A DNA stretch of 64,000 bases from Tetrahymena thermophila SB210. Taxonomy: Eukaryota > Ciliophora > Oligohymenophorea > Hymenostomatida > Tetrahymenidae. A program made the position numbers and the translations under genes. The number at the start of each line of letters is the position of its first letter. The stretch's first letter is position 1. Shown here in pieces: positions 36,080-49,063 of the stretch. The stretch lies in NCBI RefSeq assembly GCF_000189635.1, contig NW_002476157.1, forward strand, positions 124,001 through 188,000, given 5' to 3'. Below the pieces are notes generated by a model. The model was given only the letters and a program-made list of their open reading frames with translations, made no database searches and was not told where the DNA came from.

Positions 36080-36639
36080 TTATAAAATCAACAGCAATGC
36101 TAAAAATTTTTTAATAAAAACAAAATTTAAAGCAATTAATTAACTCCATATTTATACATTAATTCATACAAGCCATTTTGTATTTTCTATAAAATGATTC
36201 ATAAAAATTTTGAAATTCATTTAAATAATATGTATTTATATAGCTAAATTTACTTTTTCTAGAGTATGGTGATTGTATGTTATTACTTTTACTTTCCTTA
36301 TCTAATATATTAAACATAATTTTGATAAATGGGCAAAAATATTTATTTATCATAAAAAATTAAGCAAATTTAATACTTTATAATAAAAAAAGCTTGTAAA
36401 AACACTTTTTTGCTATTACCATTTTCACTTTATTTATAATACTAAATTTAGAGTAAACATATTATTAAATGTTTTAGCTAAATATTTAACTGATATAATT
36501 AAGGATTTATGTATTTGATTAAATTAATATTGATTATCTACAATATTTAATAGCCACATATTTTTATTTATTAAAAAATATCATAAAATTAAAAAAGATT
36601 TGATTGTATTGGAAATTAATTACTTTTTATTTTATTGAA
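36080..36639. other. intergenic spacer
   Basis: AT-rich. No gene seen. Confidence 0.5.
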
Positions 36640-37361
36640 ATGAACCTTAATCATTAAGCAATTAGTTAGGTAAGGCAAGATTAGCTTGTAGGAGAAGAAA
36701 AGGTCATTAAAAAATTAATATGTAATATTTGCTAGTTTTTATTATAAAATCCTTTAATGTGCAATAAGTGTATGAATATATGGTGCGAAAAATGTTGTCA
36801 ACAAAATTTACATCAAAGAGTTCAAAGATGTCCTAATTTATGCGAAGATGTAGAATTTTTAAAGTCTCCACCTCTTTTAGACGAATTGTTTAAAATTATT
36901 AAAATAAAATGCCAATTCTACAAAAATAAAGAAGAACCTTAATTTATTTGCAACAAAATACTTGAATATAATGAATATTCTCCTCATTATTATACATGTG
37001 AATTTGGCTATGAAAAATGCGATATATAGGAGTGCTCTAAACTTATCAAAAGGAAAGAAATTAACGAGCATAAAAAGGAATGTCCAAACAAAGAGTAATT
37101 GCTTAGAATGGTTAAAGGAGCTCATCTCAAAACAATAAAATAGGGAATTTTACTAAACCAAATTACAGAATTAACAGAAGTAAAACTAAAATTTTGTTAT
37201 CACTTTTAATATTTTTTTAACTAAATTAGAGGATTAAAAAAGATAATGACAAACTTTCAATTCAGTTATCAGAAAAATCATAAAAATTATAATAAGTGTA
37301 ATCTTTTTAATTAAATTAATGTAGGAAGTGTTTGCATTTATTGTAAAAAGATAAGTAATGA
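36640..37361 (+). CDS. small RING/TRAF-like zinc-finger protein (223 aa)
   Basis: Two exons, 36640-37179 and 37230-37361, joined in phase 0. The N-terminus has a RING-like Cys array: C28-x2-C31, C41-x2-C44, C49-x2-C52 and C64-x3-C68, with His58 between. Next comes a TRAF-zinc-finger-like segment (residues about 90-155) with spaced Cys and His ending HKKECPNKEQ, then a coiled coil (LNQITELTE, KKDNDKLSIQLSEKSQKLQQ). This order is typical of TRAF-type E3 ubiquitin ligases. Ligase activity is an inference. The last exon is short and its end is less certain than the zinc-finger part. A further intron near 37310 is possible. Confidence 0.78.
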
Positions 37362-37599
37362 AATAAATAAGTAAATGAATAACTAAATATTAAAATTTTT
37401 TAGAAAATTATTTCAAAAAATATTAAATTTTTCTTAAATTTTTGTATGCTTACAATAATTAGTTATTATAAGTAAGATAAAGCTTTAAATTATTTAGAAA
37501 AAACAAATATCATCAAACAATTTCAAAGCAAAGTAGAAATATTTATTTAATTTTTTATTGATTTATATGAATTTCTTGTAAAAATAATTTTAAGAAAAT

Positions 37600-38490
37600 T
37601 CAAAGCATTGGGAAAACTGTATTATGTGAATCAAACCTTTTAAAATAGTAATCTAATTTTTTAACATCTGGATTAGGTACATTTAACTTTTTTTATTCAT
37701 GAAGAGTATTAACTCTTTCAAGGATAAGATAGTGAAGTGGATAATGAATATGATCTTAATTATCTCTAATAAATAAAGCTAAGTTATCCAAAGGGACCCA
37801 CTTATATTCACTGTCATTTTAATTTATTAGTGGGTATTTTAAATCACATTTATATTACATAGCAAAAAGTATATCAGGATGCCCTGATTAAGTTTTAGTT
37901 ATTTCACGTATTAAAATCAAATCTTAGAATTTTAAATTTGGACTCTCGCTGTTTTAGAGAGTGAAAGATTTTTTTATAATTTCTTAAGCGAGGTTATCTA
38001 ATTTCATTCCAATTTATTTTTATGTATCAGCCGGTACTCCCCATTTAGACCCCTATTTTTAAAGTAAAATATGATCATCTTCTGATATTACAACTGGAGC
38101 ACATGATATGTAATGAGTAGAATATGATGGTATCTTATTAACCTTTTAAGGATTCATCCATTTGTTAAACATGATATATTAATTCTAAGAGTGATGGACA
38201 TCAAAACCTAATTAATTTAGAGAATGAGAGAGATAAACATTTTCAGGGCTTAGCTTAATCCAAATACTAGAGATGTCATTATCTTCTTGCTGTCTTTAAT
38301 TAATAAAATGCTCAACTTATTTCTTAAATTGTTCCTCTGAATCAAACTTTTAGTTTTCTGTTGTGATATGAATGCCTGAAAATTCATCTTTTCTGTACTT
38401 AAAACTTTCATCCATTAAAACACATTTTCCTTTAAAAAGCAAACCTGCTCCTAGTCCAATTAAGCTGCCAAATCTAAGAAAAGATTTCAT
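37600..38490 (-). CDS. NUDT6-like Nudix-fold protein lacking the Nudix box (296 aa)
   Basis: A single frame of 297 codons on the minus strand. The N-terminus (about residues 1-30) is basic then hydrophobic (FLRFGSLIGLGAGLLF), so it may be a mitochondrial or membrane signal. The middle matches the N-terminal module of NUDT6/Nudix-8 proteins: SIWIKLSPENVYLSHSL and LGFDVHHSQNQYIMFNKWM, then PSYSTHYISCAPVVISEDD and KWGVPAD. At the point where the catalytic Gx5Ex7REUxEExGU box should follow, the sequence has no REUxEE and the metal-binding Glu residues are missing. It is therefore probably a pseudoenzyme. The rest of the fold seems kept, since FAMQYKCDL and YKWVPLDNLALFI sit at the usual places. 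Confidence 0.82.
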
Positions 38491-39016
38491 AAAGTTACTT
38501 CTATTTAATGTAAATTTAATATATCTAAAAATAAATAATAAGATAAATTTATTATAAATAAATAATGTTTATTAAAATTAAAAATAAAACTAAAAGATAA
38601 ACATAAATTGATTAGCCTTTAAATAAGTTTATTATTGAATGAATTTTATAATATTTTATTAACTTAAAAAAATTAATTTAGTTTTTTAAAAAGAAATTGT
38701 AAAATAACTCATTAGTATTAAATTATTTAAATAAAGATAAAACAAGTTAGTTAAGAATAAATAATTTGTATTTTTATTTAAAGATTATTTTTTTAAGTTA
38801 AAAATAAATGAATTCATTCATTAAATAAATAATATTAATTACATTTTATCAATACTATAAAACAAATAATTATAAATTTTAAGAATTTCTGATTTATTTT
38901 ATACTTTTAAATTTTAAATAAACTTTTAAGCAAAAAAATTATCAAGTAGTCGTTTCAATTAATAATATCTATATCCTTAATGTATATAATATACTTAAGA
39001 AGAGACTATTTTTTTT
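38491..39016. other. intergenic spacer
   Basis: AT-rich, no gene seen. Confidence 0.5.
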
Positions 39017-40141
39017 TCACAAAATTAAAGTTAATTTAGTTAGTTATTTAAATTTGTAGCAAATCTATTTAGCTTTTTAAAGATTTTACTAAATCTAATC
39101 CTTTCTTTTAAATTTAAAAATTTTTTAAAAATGAAATAAAATAAAAATAAATACCTGAATTCAAATGAGAGAGTATTTAAGTATTTTAGATGATTTAGAT
39201 CTAAAACTATGTTAAATAACTCGCTATTAACTAAGAGAGAAGTTCTTTAAATTACATAAAATTTTTAATTAAAAATAACCCATTTTCAAATTACTTAAAA
39301 TCAAGTGAAAGAGATTTTAAATTTTAGCATTTAGAGATTGCTTCGGAAATATATCTTAATTCTATTCTTTAGATAATTTAGTGCCTTGTGTTTTATTTAA
39401 TTTTATATTATTGTTATTGAATTTAAATTTTATCTTTTAAAAAATTATACTCAAATAAAAGTGATAAATTTTCTAAATTATTTAATTTTTGCACCATTTT
39501 AGAAAAATTTTCAATGCCTGCTGAGTCTCTGTCTAGAATTCTAATATTTATACATCAGAATGACGAAAAACCTTAATCTTCATTTAAAATAAGTAATTTT
39601 ACGGAAATTCAAATGAAAGAGAAGTTAGAAAATTGCAGTTAGAGATCCCAGAAGTTAAATCTTTAAAGTCATTTCTATTAAAATAGACTCCTCTAATTAA
39701 TTTAATTAAGTTTGTAAATATTTTAATATTTTAAAAATGTTTACTTTAGATTCAAGTAAAGATTTTTCAAATTTAGACCTCCTTCAGTAATAGCTTAACT
39801 AAGTAAAAAGCAAGCATCTAAATCTAAATTATTATAACTAATATAAAATTAATTAACTAAAGATTAAAAATTTAGTTATTGTTTTACCTCAAGTTAATTT
39901 CTAAGCTTTCTAGTTTTTTAAATTTTAAAATCGCATCTTTTATTTATTCAAGATCACTTTCTTGTAAATCTTAATTGCTTAAAAAAATTTAAACTTAATT
40001 TTAATGTTTAGTCAAATAAATTAATTACCTCATGTAAAGTATGAATTCTTTTGAATTTTCATAATCTAAAGTTTACAACTTTTTACATGTTTATAAAAGC
40101 AATATTGGTTTTAAATATCTCAAAAATAAAAAATAATACAT
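39017..40141 (-). CDS. small leucine-rich-repeat protein with one repeat per exon (241 aa)
   Basis: Eight exons: 40141-40029, 39977-39888, 39837-39745, 39692-39603, 39540-39451, 39366-39295, 39244-39155 and 39104-39017. All seven introns interrupt the codon after its second base, and the internal exons are 90, 93, 90, 90, 72 and 90 nt. Each encodes one LRR of about 30 residues, with patterns such as ILKFKKLESLEINLS, SGISNCNFLTSLSFEF, KMVQKLNNLENLSLLF and AISKCQNLKSLSLDF. The frame closes at TGA. The first ATG is the earliest supported one, but an upstream exon in 40170-40330 cannot be excluded. It is probably a protein-binding LRR solenoid; its partner is unknown. Because repeats are read across seven small introns, it is easily missed by gene finders. 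Confidence 0.78.
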
Positions 40142-41017
40142 TTTCTAGACTTGAAGTAATCATTTTATACCTAATTTGTTTTAATATTTAGCTTTGTTTT
40201 AATTTTTAGTGATTAAATTTAATTTTATGTTTTTTTTAATTTCATCATCATCAGAAAAAGATAATATATCAAAATGATTAATAACCTTGAAAAGAAAATT
40301 TTATTCTCAATTTAAATTAACTACTTTAATAATTAATAGCTTTTATTTATAGTCTTTGACAACAGATATTAGTTACTGAAGAATTACTGTATATAAAACT
40401 AAATTGATTATAAATACTATAATTTAAACTTTATGCAATTTAAACTAATTATAATGTTATTTAAAATTGATTTTAGTCCTCAAATATCAATAAAAAAAAA
40501 TGACTAAACATAAATGTATAAATGATATTTAATTTTTAAAGAAATTATCTATATAAAAAAAATACGAATATTTATAACATTAATATAAAATGTTAGTATT
40601 TATTACTTAAGTGAATTAGTTAAAAATTAAAGATATTTTTGATTTAATAAATTTAAGTTTATTTAAATTTAATTTAATGTTTCTATTTGAAAATTAGATG
40701 GTTAGTATTAAATTAACTTATTTTAAAATGTTTTATTTAAATCCTGTTTTTAATTAATTTGTTTATAAAAAAGCTATCTAATGTTTAATAAATTTAATAC
40801 CAATTATGTTTGTTTTGATTGAATTGAAAAAATCAAATAATTAAAACTGTAAAAATCAAATTAATAAAGATTATTGTTTATTTATTAACTTAATACATAT
40901 AAAAATCAAAATTAATTACTCTTTAAAATCTATATTCTTATTAAGAAAAAAGGGGATTACTTACATATATAGATAGATAAATCTATTATTAGAATACATA
41001 ATTTAGTTAAGTAAAGA
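40142..41017. other. intergenic region between divergent genes
   Basis: AT-rich. A stretch at about 40200-40300 (minus strand, containing DILSFSDDDEIKKNIKLNLI) is slightly protein-like and might be a lost or unplaced 5' exon of the LRR gene. Otherwise nothing is seen. Confidence 0.4.
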
Positions 41018-42794
41018 ATGCCAAGAGATTATTACAGTGATTTAGAAATTAAAGCTGACGCTAGTCATGATGAAATATGTTAAGCGTATTGATGTTTAAG
41101 ATTTTAAATATAATATTGCAAATATATAAATTCTGCCAATTTAAAATAGATATAGAAGATTAGCTTTGAGATTTCACCCAAAATTCAGTATTATGGATGA
41201 GAAAACTACTCATCATCACTTTTCTATCATTTCAGAAGCTTTCGAGGTTCTTAGTGATCGTAATCAATTCATTTTTTACTTGAATAACTATTATTTTAAT
41301 TGGGATAATTTATGAAAAATCAGCTATGAGAAGAGCATTCTATGATAAATTTGGAGAGGAATAACTGAAATAGGGATTTTTTCACAAAGGAGGTTTGTTT
41401 TATAAATTATGAATCATTCAAAGAGTTTATTATTATTTTAAAAAAATAGAGCTCGCAGTAAGAATTTAGTGTCCTTTTTTGATTACGCTTTGATTTATTT
41501 ATTGAAAAACATGCGATTGATAAAATTAAATATTGAATAAAAGGGAGGATACAAGTTCCACAAAAATCCTTTAGAAATATTTGAAAAATTTTTATGCAAG
41601 TATAATCCACTAGCTGATATAGTTGGTAAATTGTTTGTTAATCTTAACAAAAAATAATTATAAATTATAAATTTGAGTAGATTTAACAGGAGAACATGCT
41701 CATGGCACCATGTTTGGTTATTAGTTTTAGGCACAAAATTATCAATTGACCCATCCTCCTGAACCAGTTTATTTAGAAGTAGAATGCAGTTTGGAAGAAA
41801 TTTATAACGGATGTTCAAAAGAGATATAATATTATAGAAGTGTAAAATTTTAATAATAAGTTGATTAAAGCAAATTTATATAAATATTTGTATGTTTCTA
41901 GTTATTGAATTAAGATGGAAGGACAACAAGAGAAGTACTAGCAAATAAGTATAATTTTACTAAGAGTTTTTGAAAAATTAATTTTCGTTTGTTTTTTTTA
42001 TAATAGAATCGTTCAAATTAGATAAGGTGTAAAAGATGGAGCAACTGTTGTTTATAAAAAAGATGGAAATCAAGCTGCTAGATTTGACAACTGTAAATAA
42101 ATTAACAATAAAATTAAGGATTCAAAAATATTTTTGTAAAAAAGCTGATTTGGTTATGATAATTAAAGAAGTCCCTCATAGTAGATTTAAAAGGAAAGGA
42201 AATGATTTGGTATATACACAATATATCAATCTATCACAAAGTTGGTCATTTAAAGGAGTTCATCTTATCACATTAGATAGCAGAAGATTGTATATTCCAA
42301 TAGATGAAGTGATCACGTAATGGATTGAAATAATGTGCTTGTTTTATCTTTTAATTAAACTAATTTTAAAATTAAATAGCCCTAAAACTGTAAAAGTAGT
42401 TGAAGGAGAAGGAATGCCAATTCAATTTGATTCTTTGAAAGGATTAAAGAATAAATAGTTGTTATAACCTTACAAAGATAGAGGAAACTTAATAATAAAG
42501 TTTGATGTAGAATTTCCAACATAACTAAGCATCGAAGAACTTAAAAAAATATCAGAGCTTTTAGGGGAAAATGAAGAAAATGGTGATAGAGCTAATTGAA
42601 TTAAAATTAAATTGTATTGAAATAATTGTTTATATTTTTGTACATATTGTATTGATTTTACTATTTTAGAGACGTTATCTGTTAAAAATGTTTTTCTTAC
42701 TCAGTTAATTTCATAAAATTAAAGATATCTAGAAGAAGCAACCAAACCATACCTTAAAGATTAAATTTAATCGAAATACGAAAGTTTTAATTGA
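41018..42794 (+). CDS. type II DnaJ (Hsp40) chaperone, DNAJB13/radial-spoke RSP16-like
   Basis: Exons: 41018-41085, 41150-41259, 41324-41392, 41548-41625, 41681-41841, 41902-41948, 42007-42092, 42145-42316, 42380-42582 and 42670-42794 (1,119 nt, 372 aa). The J domain begins PRDYYSDLEIKADASHDEIC and carries YRRLALRFHPKF, so the conserved HPD is HPK. It ends SEAFEVLSD-PMRRAFYDKFG. The substrate-binding domains follow: EPVYLEVECSLEEIYNGCSK, IRQGVKDGATVVYKKDGN, IIKEVPHSRFKRKGNDLVY, VVEGEGMP and FDVEFPTQLS. The altered HPD and the PMKRxxYDKFGEE-like stretch match DNAJB13, a stalk-type chaperone of radial spokes that does not drive Hsp70. If the last intron is not removed, translation ends at 42599 instead, giving 336 aa. 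Confidence 0.87.
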
Positions 42795-43151
42795 TTTTAG
42801 CATGTGTTTAATGCTTTTAAAATAGAGTGAAAATAAAAAATAAAATGTATTTTTTTAGATAATAAGCTTGAAAGAAAAGTAATTCTTATGTTTGATGATT
42901 TCATATGAAGGACCTAGAATAAAAAGTAGAATAATATATTTGCAAGTTAAAGTCATTTAATGGTCACATTATTTTTAATGTAAGTTTTTATAATAATAAT
43001 TAATTTTGATATAAAACCAAGAAACAAGCAAGAGATATTATATCTATCTATAATTCTTACAAATATTTATTAATTAGCTAAAAGTAGCAGTATTACTCAA
43101 CCATATCATTCAAATATCTATCATACACACCTTCTATTTTAAGCCATTCCA
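42795..43151. other. intergenic spacer
   Basis: Short AT-rich gap between two genes in the same orientation. No gene seen. Confidence 0.5.
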
Positions 43152-43834
43152 ATGATTACTTAAGTGCAATACAACGAGAGGAGCAGAATGAGCTCCACTA
43201 GCTCTTTATCTTCCCAGCAATAAGATCTTGAGGTTATCCATTAAACGTAGCTTAAAGTAATGATAATATTATTATGAAATAAATTTTATTTTTACAGTTA
43301 AGATAATACCAAAAATAAAGAGATTAAAAATCGATAATAAAGGGTTTAAGGAATTTTATTAATATTTAAATAATAATAGATCAATAACCCTAACTAGTAT
43401 CTCAAATAAATAGAAGAAGAGCAAGAAACATATAACTTTTTATCAGAACTAGAAGTAATTTTTTTATTTTGCATTATTACAAAATCTTATGTGGTTTAAG
43501 CTTTCAACTAAAATATAATCTACAGGATAAGTGCTTTGATATCCTAAATGACTTAAAGAAATTGAAAATAGAAGAGGAATCTATAAAAGATAAAACAAAT
43601 ATAGAAAAAATAGATTAAACTTCTAAGATTGATTCATTTATTTAATTACAAGGACTTGAAATATAAAGGCTAAATGATATCTATTAAAGAGAAAGTGAAT
43701 AAACAGGAGATTACATTTAATTATTTGAAAATTAAATATAATAAGAAGAATAGTAATATGCAAAGTTGTAATAGTAGATATAAAAAGTATAGCAGCGTAT
43801 AGATAGGCTAAATTATGATATAGGAAATATTTGA
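43152..43834 (+). CDS. small coiled-coil protein (186 aa)
   Basis: Three exons: 43152-43246, 43298-43454 and 43526-43834, with GT...AG introns. Phases agree and the frame ends in TGA. After a short Ser-rich N-terminus nearly the whole product is predicted helix, with heptad-like spacing (FDILNDLKKLKIEEESIKDK, FIQLQGLEIQRLNDIYQRE, QKVQQRIDRLNYDIGNI). The composition is Gln/Glu/Lys-rich. No family can be named. Small coiled coils of this kind are common among axonemal and basal-body proteins, and the DnaJ neighbour fits, but that is weak support. Confidence 0.65.
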
Positions 43835-44967
43835 AATTTACTTTCATTCATTAAATTAAAGTTTTTTCAACAAACTCTAAATTTATTTTACTTTAAACAT
43901 TCGTAATTAGCATTATTGTGTTGTATTTTATCAAAGTAAATAATAAATTTTCAATATTTTTTTAACATTTTATTTGATTTTATTAATCTGTTTACAAATT
44001 AAAAAAATTTTGTTTTAATGTGTACTCAAAAATAGAAGTTTTACAATAAATTATTTCTAATTATTACAATTAAAATTTAAATTTGTTAGAATTAAAACAT
44101 ATTTTTTTAATTATTTTGAAAAATATTCAAAAATTTCACAGCATATTTTTAAAACCTTACACGAATACACGAATCTTAAAAAGTAGTTATTAAAATATTT
44201 AATTAAGTTAAATATAGCATAAAATCTATTCTATGATAACTTAGTTTATTTAAATAAACTTAATCATTTTTTTAAATTATAATTTTTAATATCTTAAAAA
44301 ATAAAATATACTTCCATTAAAATTTTTATTCGTTAGTATTAATAAGCTATGGATATTTAGTCAGTATATCGGGTTAGTTATATAAGCATCTAAATCAAAA
44401 CTTTAAATATAGGCATTTTTTTTTTGAAAAATGCTTGTAGTTACTTATTGAATTTTTAAATTGAAAGGAGAAAATTAAAAAATTTTTATCAAATTGGTTT
44501 GCAGAAAGAAAAAAATCAAATGACAAAAAATTTTTGAAAGTAAAATTATAAAATAAAATATATATGAATTTATTTATATATTAATTAAAGATTGATTAAT
44601 AGTTTTGGAATAAATATTCAATTTTGTATGCTTTATTGTTTTTGTTTATATGTTTATATGTTTATTTATTTGTTTGTTTTATTGATTGATTGATTGCTCA
44701 ATAAAGTTAAATGCGAAAGTAGTGCATTTTAGTGAACTGAAAATAGTCAGAGTGAAGCAAAATAAAAAAGAGGCTTATGAAGTACAGTAAATAAAAACAG
44801 AAAAAATAAAGAGAAGATTATTACTTGTTTTAAAGAGAAAAAAAAAAGCAATTAAGATAAATAGAAGAAATAAATAAATAAATAATAAAAAGAAAACAAA
44901 ATCAAATAAATAATAAATCTCTATTCAAATTAAAAGCAGAAGAATAGAAAGCAAGTAAAATATAAAA
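43835..44967. other. intergenic spacer
   Basis: AT-rich, with simple repeats near 44640-44700 (GTTTATATGTTTATTT and TTGATTGATTGATT runs) just upstream of the phosphatase gene. Nothing coding seen. Confidence 0.5.
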
Positions 44968-47437
<2,470 letters not shown>

Positions 47438-49063
47438 GAAACTAGAATAAAGGATGTATAAAAATTAATAACAAAATAGTAGTAGTAGTAAGCAATCAAA
47501 ATAAGTAAGCAAGCAAGAGCGATAAAGTAAAAAATAATATGATAAATAAATTTATTCTCTCAAAGTTCTCTTAAAGAATAATATATTATATAAAAATGTA
47601 TAGCAGATTGATAGTTAATTAATTAATTGATTACTCTTTTTTTTTAAAGCAGATATTATTATAATCATCAAAATATCATATTCATTCTATTGTTAAATTA
47701 ATTGTTCATCAATCAATCACAATCATTTAAACTTACATACATACATATATACTTACCTACATATATATTTACTTACTTACATAACTTTACAATTATTTTA
47801 AAACTACTTTCAAATACAAATCAAATCAGTACTCATAAAAATAAATAAGTATGGAGGAGTTTATACAATATGCATAATTACATATACGCCTAAAACTTAT
47901 AAATACATTATATATTGTCTGTTTGATTTCAAATAAACTTGTTTTTATATCTCAACTACTTACTATCTAAAAATAATCGTAAAATCATTATCTAAATAAA
48001 AATTAATTTAAGAACATAAAATCACCAAAACAAGCAATACAATCGTACTATAAAATAAATTATTTTTATTTTAGTTAATCAAAAAAACTAAAAGTCAGTC
48101 AATTTTTTAATTAAATTCTTATTGAAGAATAATTCATATAAAATCATTAAGTAATTTTTAGATAATTTTAATTAATTTATTTATTTGAGTGCTTCATAAA
48201 AATGATTAATTATTTTTTTACAAATCAATGCCAATAATATTGATTTAATATTCTCAACAAAATATATTGTTGCTAATTAAGAATGAAATAATAATCATCA
48301 ATAATTTATTTTAAGAGTATTAGAATTTATAAAAAACAATCATTTTAATGTTTTATTATTATTCTGTATACAATATCTAAAATTTATTAATATTGGGTTG
48401 TAATTTACTCATAAATGTTACACTTTAATAAATTAACTTTTGCCTTAGGATTAAGATTTATTATGAAATGCTAAAATGAAACTTCTTTAAAAATTAAATT
48501 ATTAAAATTTTGTTTTATCCTTGATATTTACATCAAACAAACCCAAAGTCGAATAGTATTTACTTACATACTTTCCTATTTATCTTTTAATAATATTAGC
48601 TAATTTCGAGATAAAAATATACACACGTTCTAGTTATTAAAAATTATTAGGATTAAGATTTATGATGAAATGCTAAAATGAAACTTCTTTAAAAATTAAA
48701 TTATTAAAATTTTGTTTTATCTTTGATATTTACATCGAACAAACCCAAAGTCGAATAGTATTTACTTACATACTTTCCTATTTATCTTTTAATAATATTA
48801 GCTAATTTCGAGATAAAAATATACACACATTCTAGTTATTAAAAATTATCTGGTGTATTATTTGTATGTTATTGTTATTTATAATAAATTGAGATAATTT
48901 ATAATATTTAATGATTAATAAATCAGGTTATTTTACTTAAAAAATTCTTTATTTAATTATTCCAAAACAGATTAAAAACTAAAAATTTAATCAAAATCTT
49001 TGTGTATTAGAAAAAATAATAATAATAGGATAAAAAACACTAAATTGATATTTTTATATATTT
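47438..49063. other. intergenic region with a tandem duplication
   Basis: AT-rich. 47690-47770 contains CATACATACATATATACTTACC-like simple repeats. 48445-48848 is a recent tandem duplication, described separately. No gene seen. Confidence 0.55.
48445..48848. repeat. two tandem copies of a 202-bp direct repeat
   Basis: Copy one is at about 48445-48646 and copy two at about 48647-48848, with period 202. Only a handful of substitutions separate them (for example TTATTATGAAATG versus TTATGATGAAATG, and ACACGTTC versus ACACATTC). No coding capacity, terminal inverted repeats or target-site duplications were seen. Confidence 0.92.

Noticed and set aside
37362..37599. Continuation of the RING-gene frame
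   Set aside because: Composition turns into Lys/Asn/Ile/Phe-only AT-rich sequence typical of non-coding DNA here.
44640..44700. Telomere-like or satellite repeats
   Set aside because: These are only short TGATTGAT and GTTTATATG runs. No CCCCAA/TTGGGG telomere repeat is present anywhere in the window.
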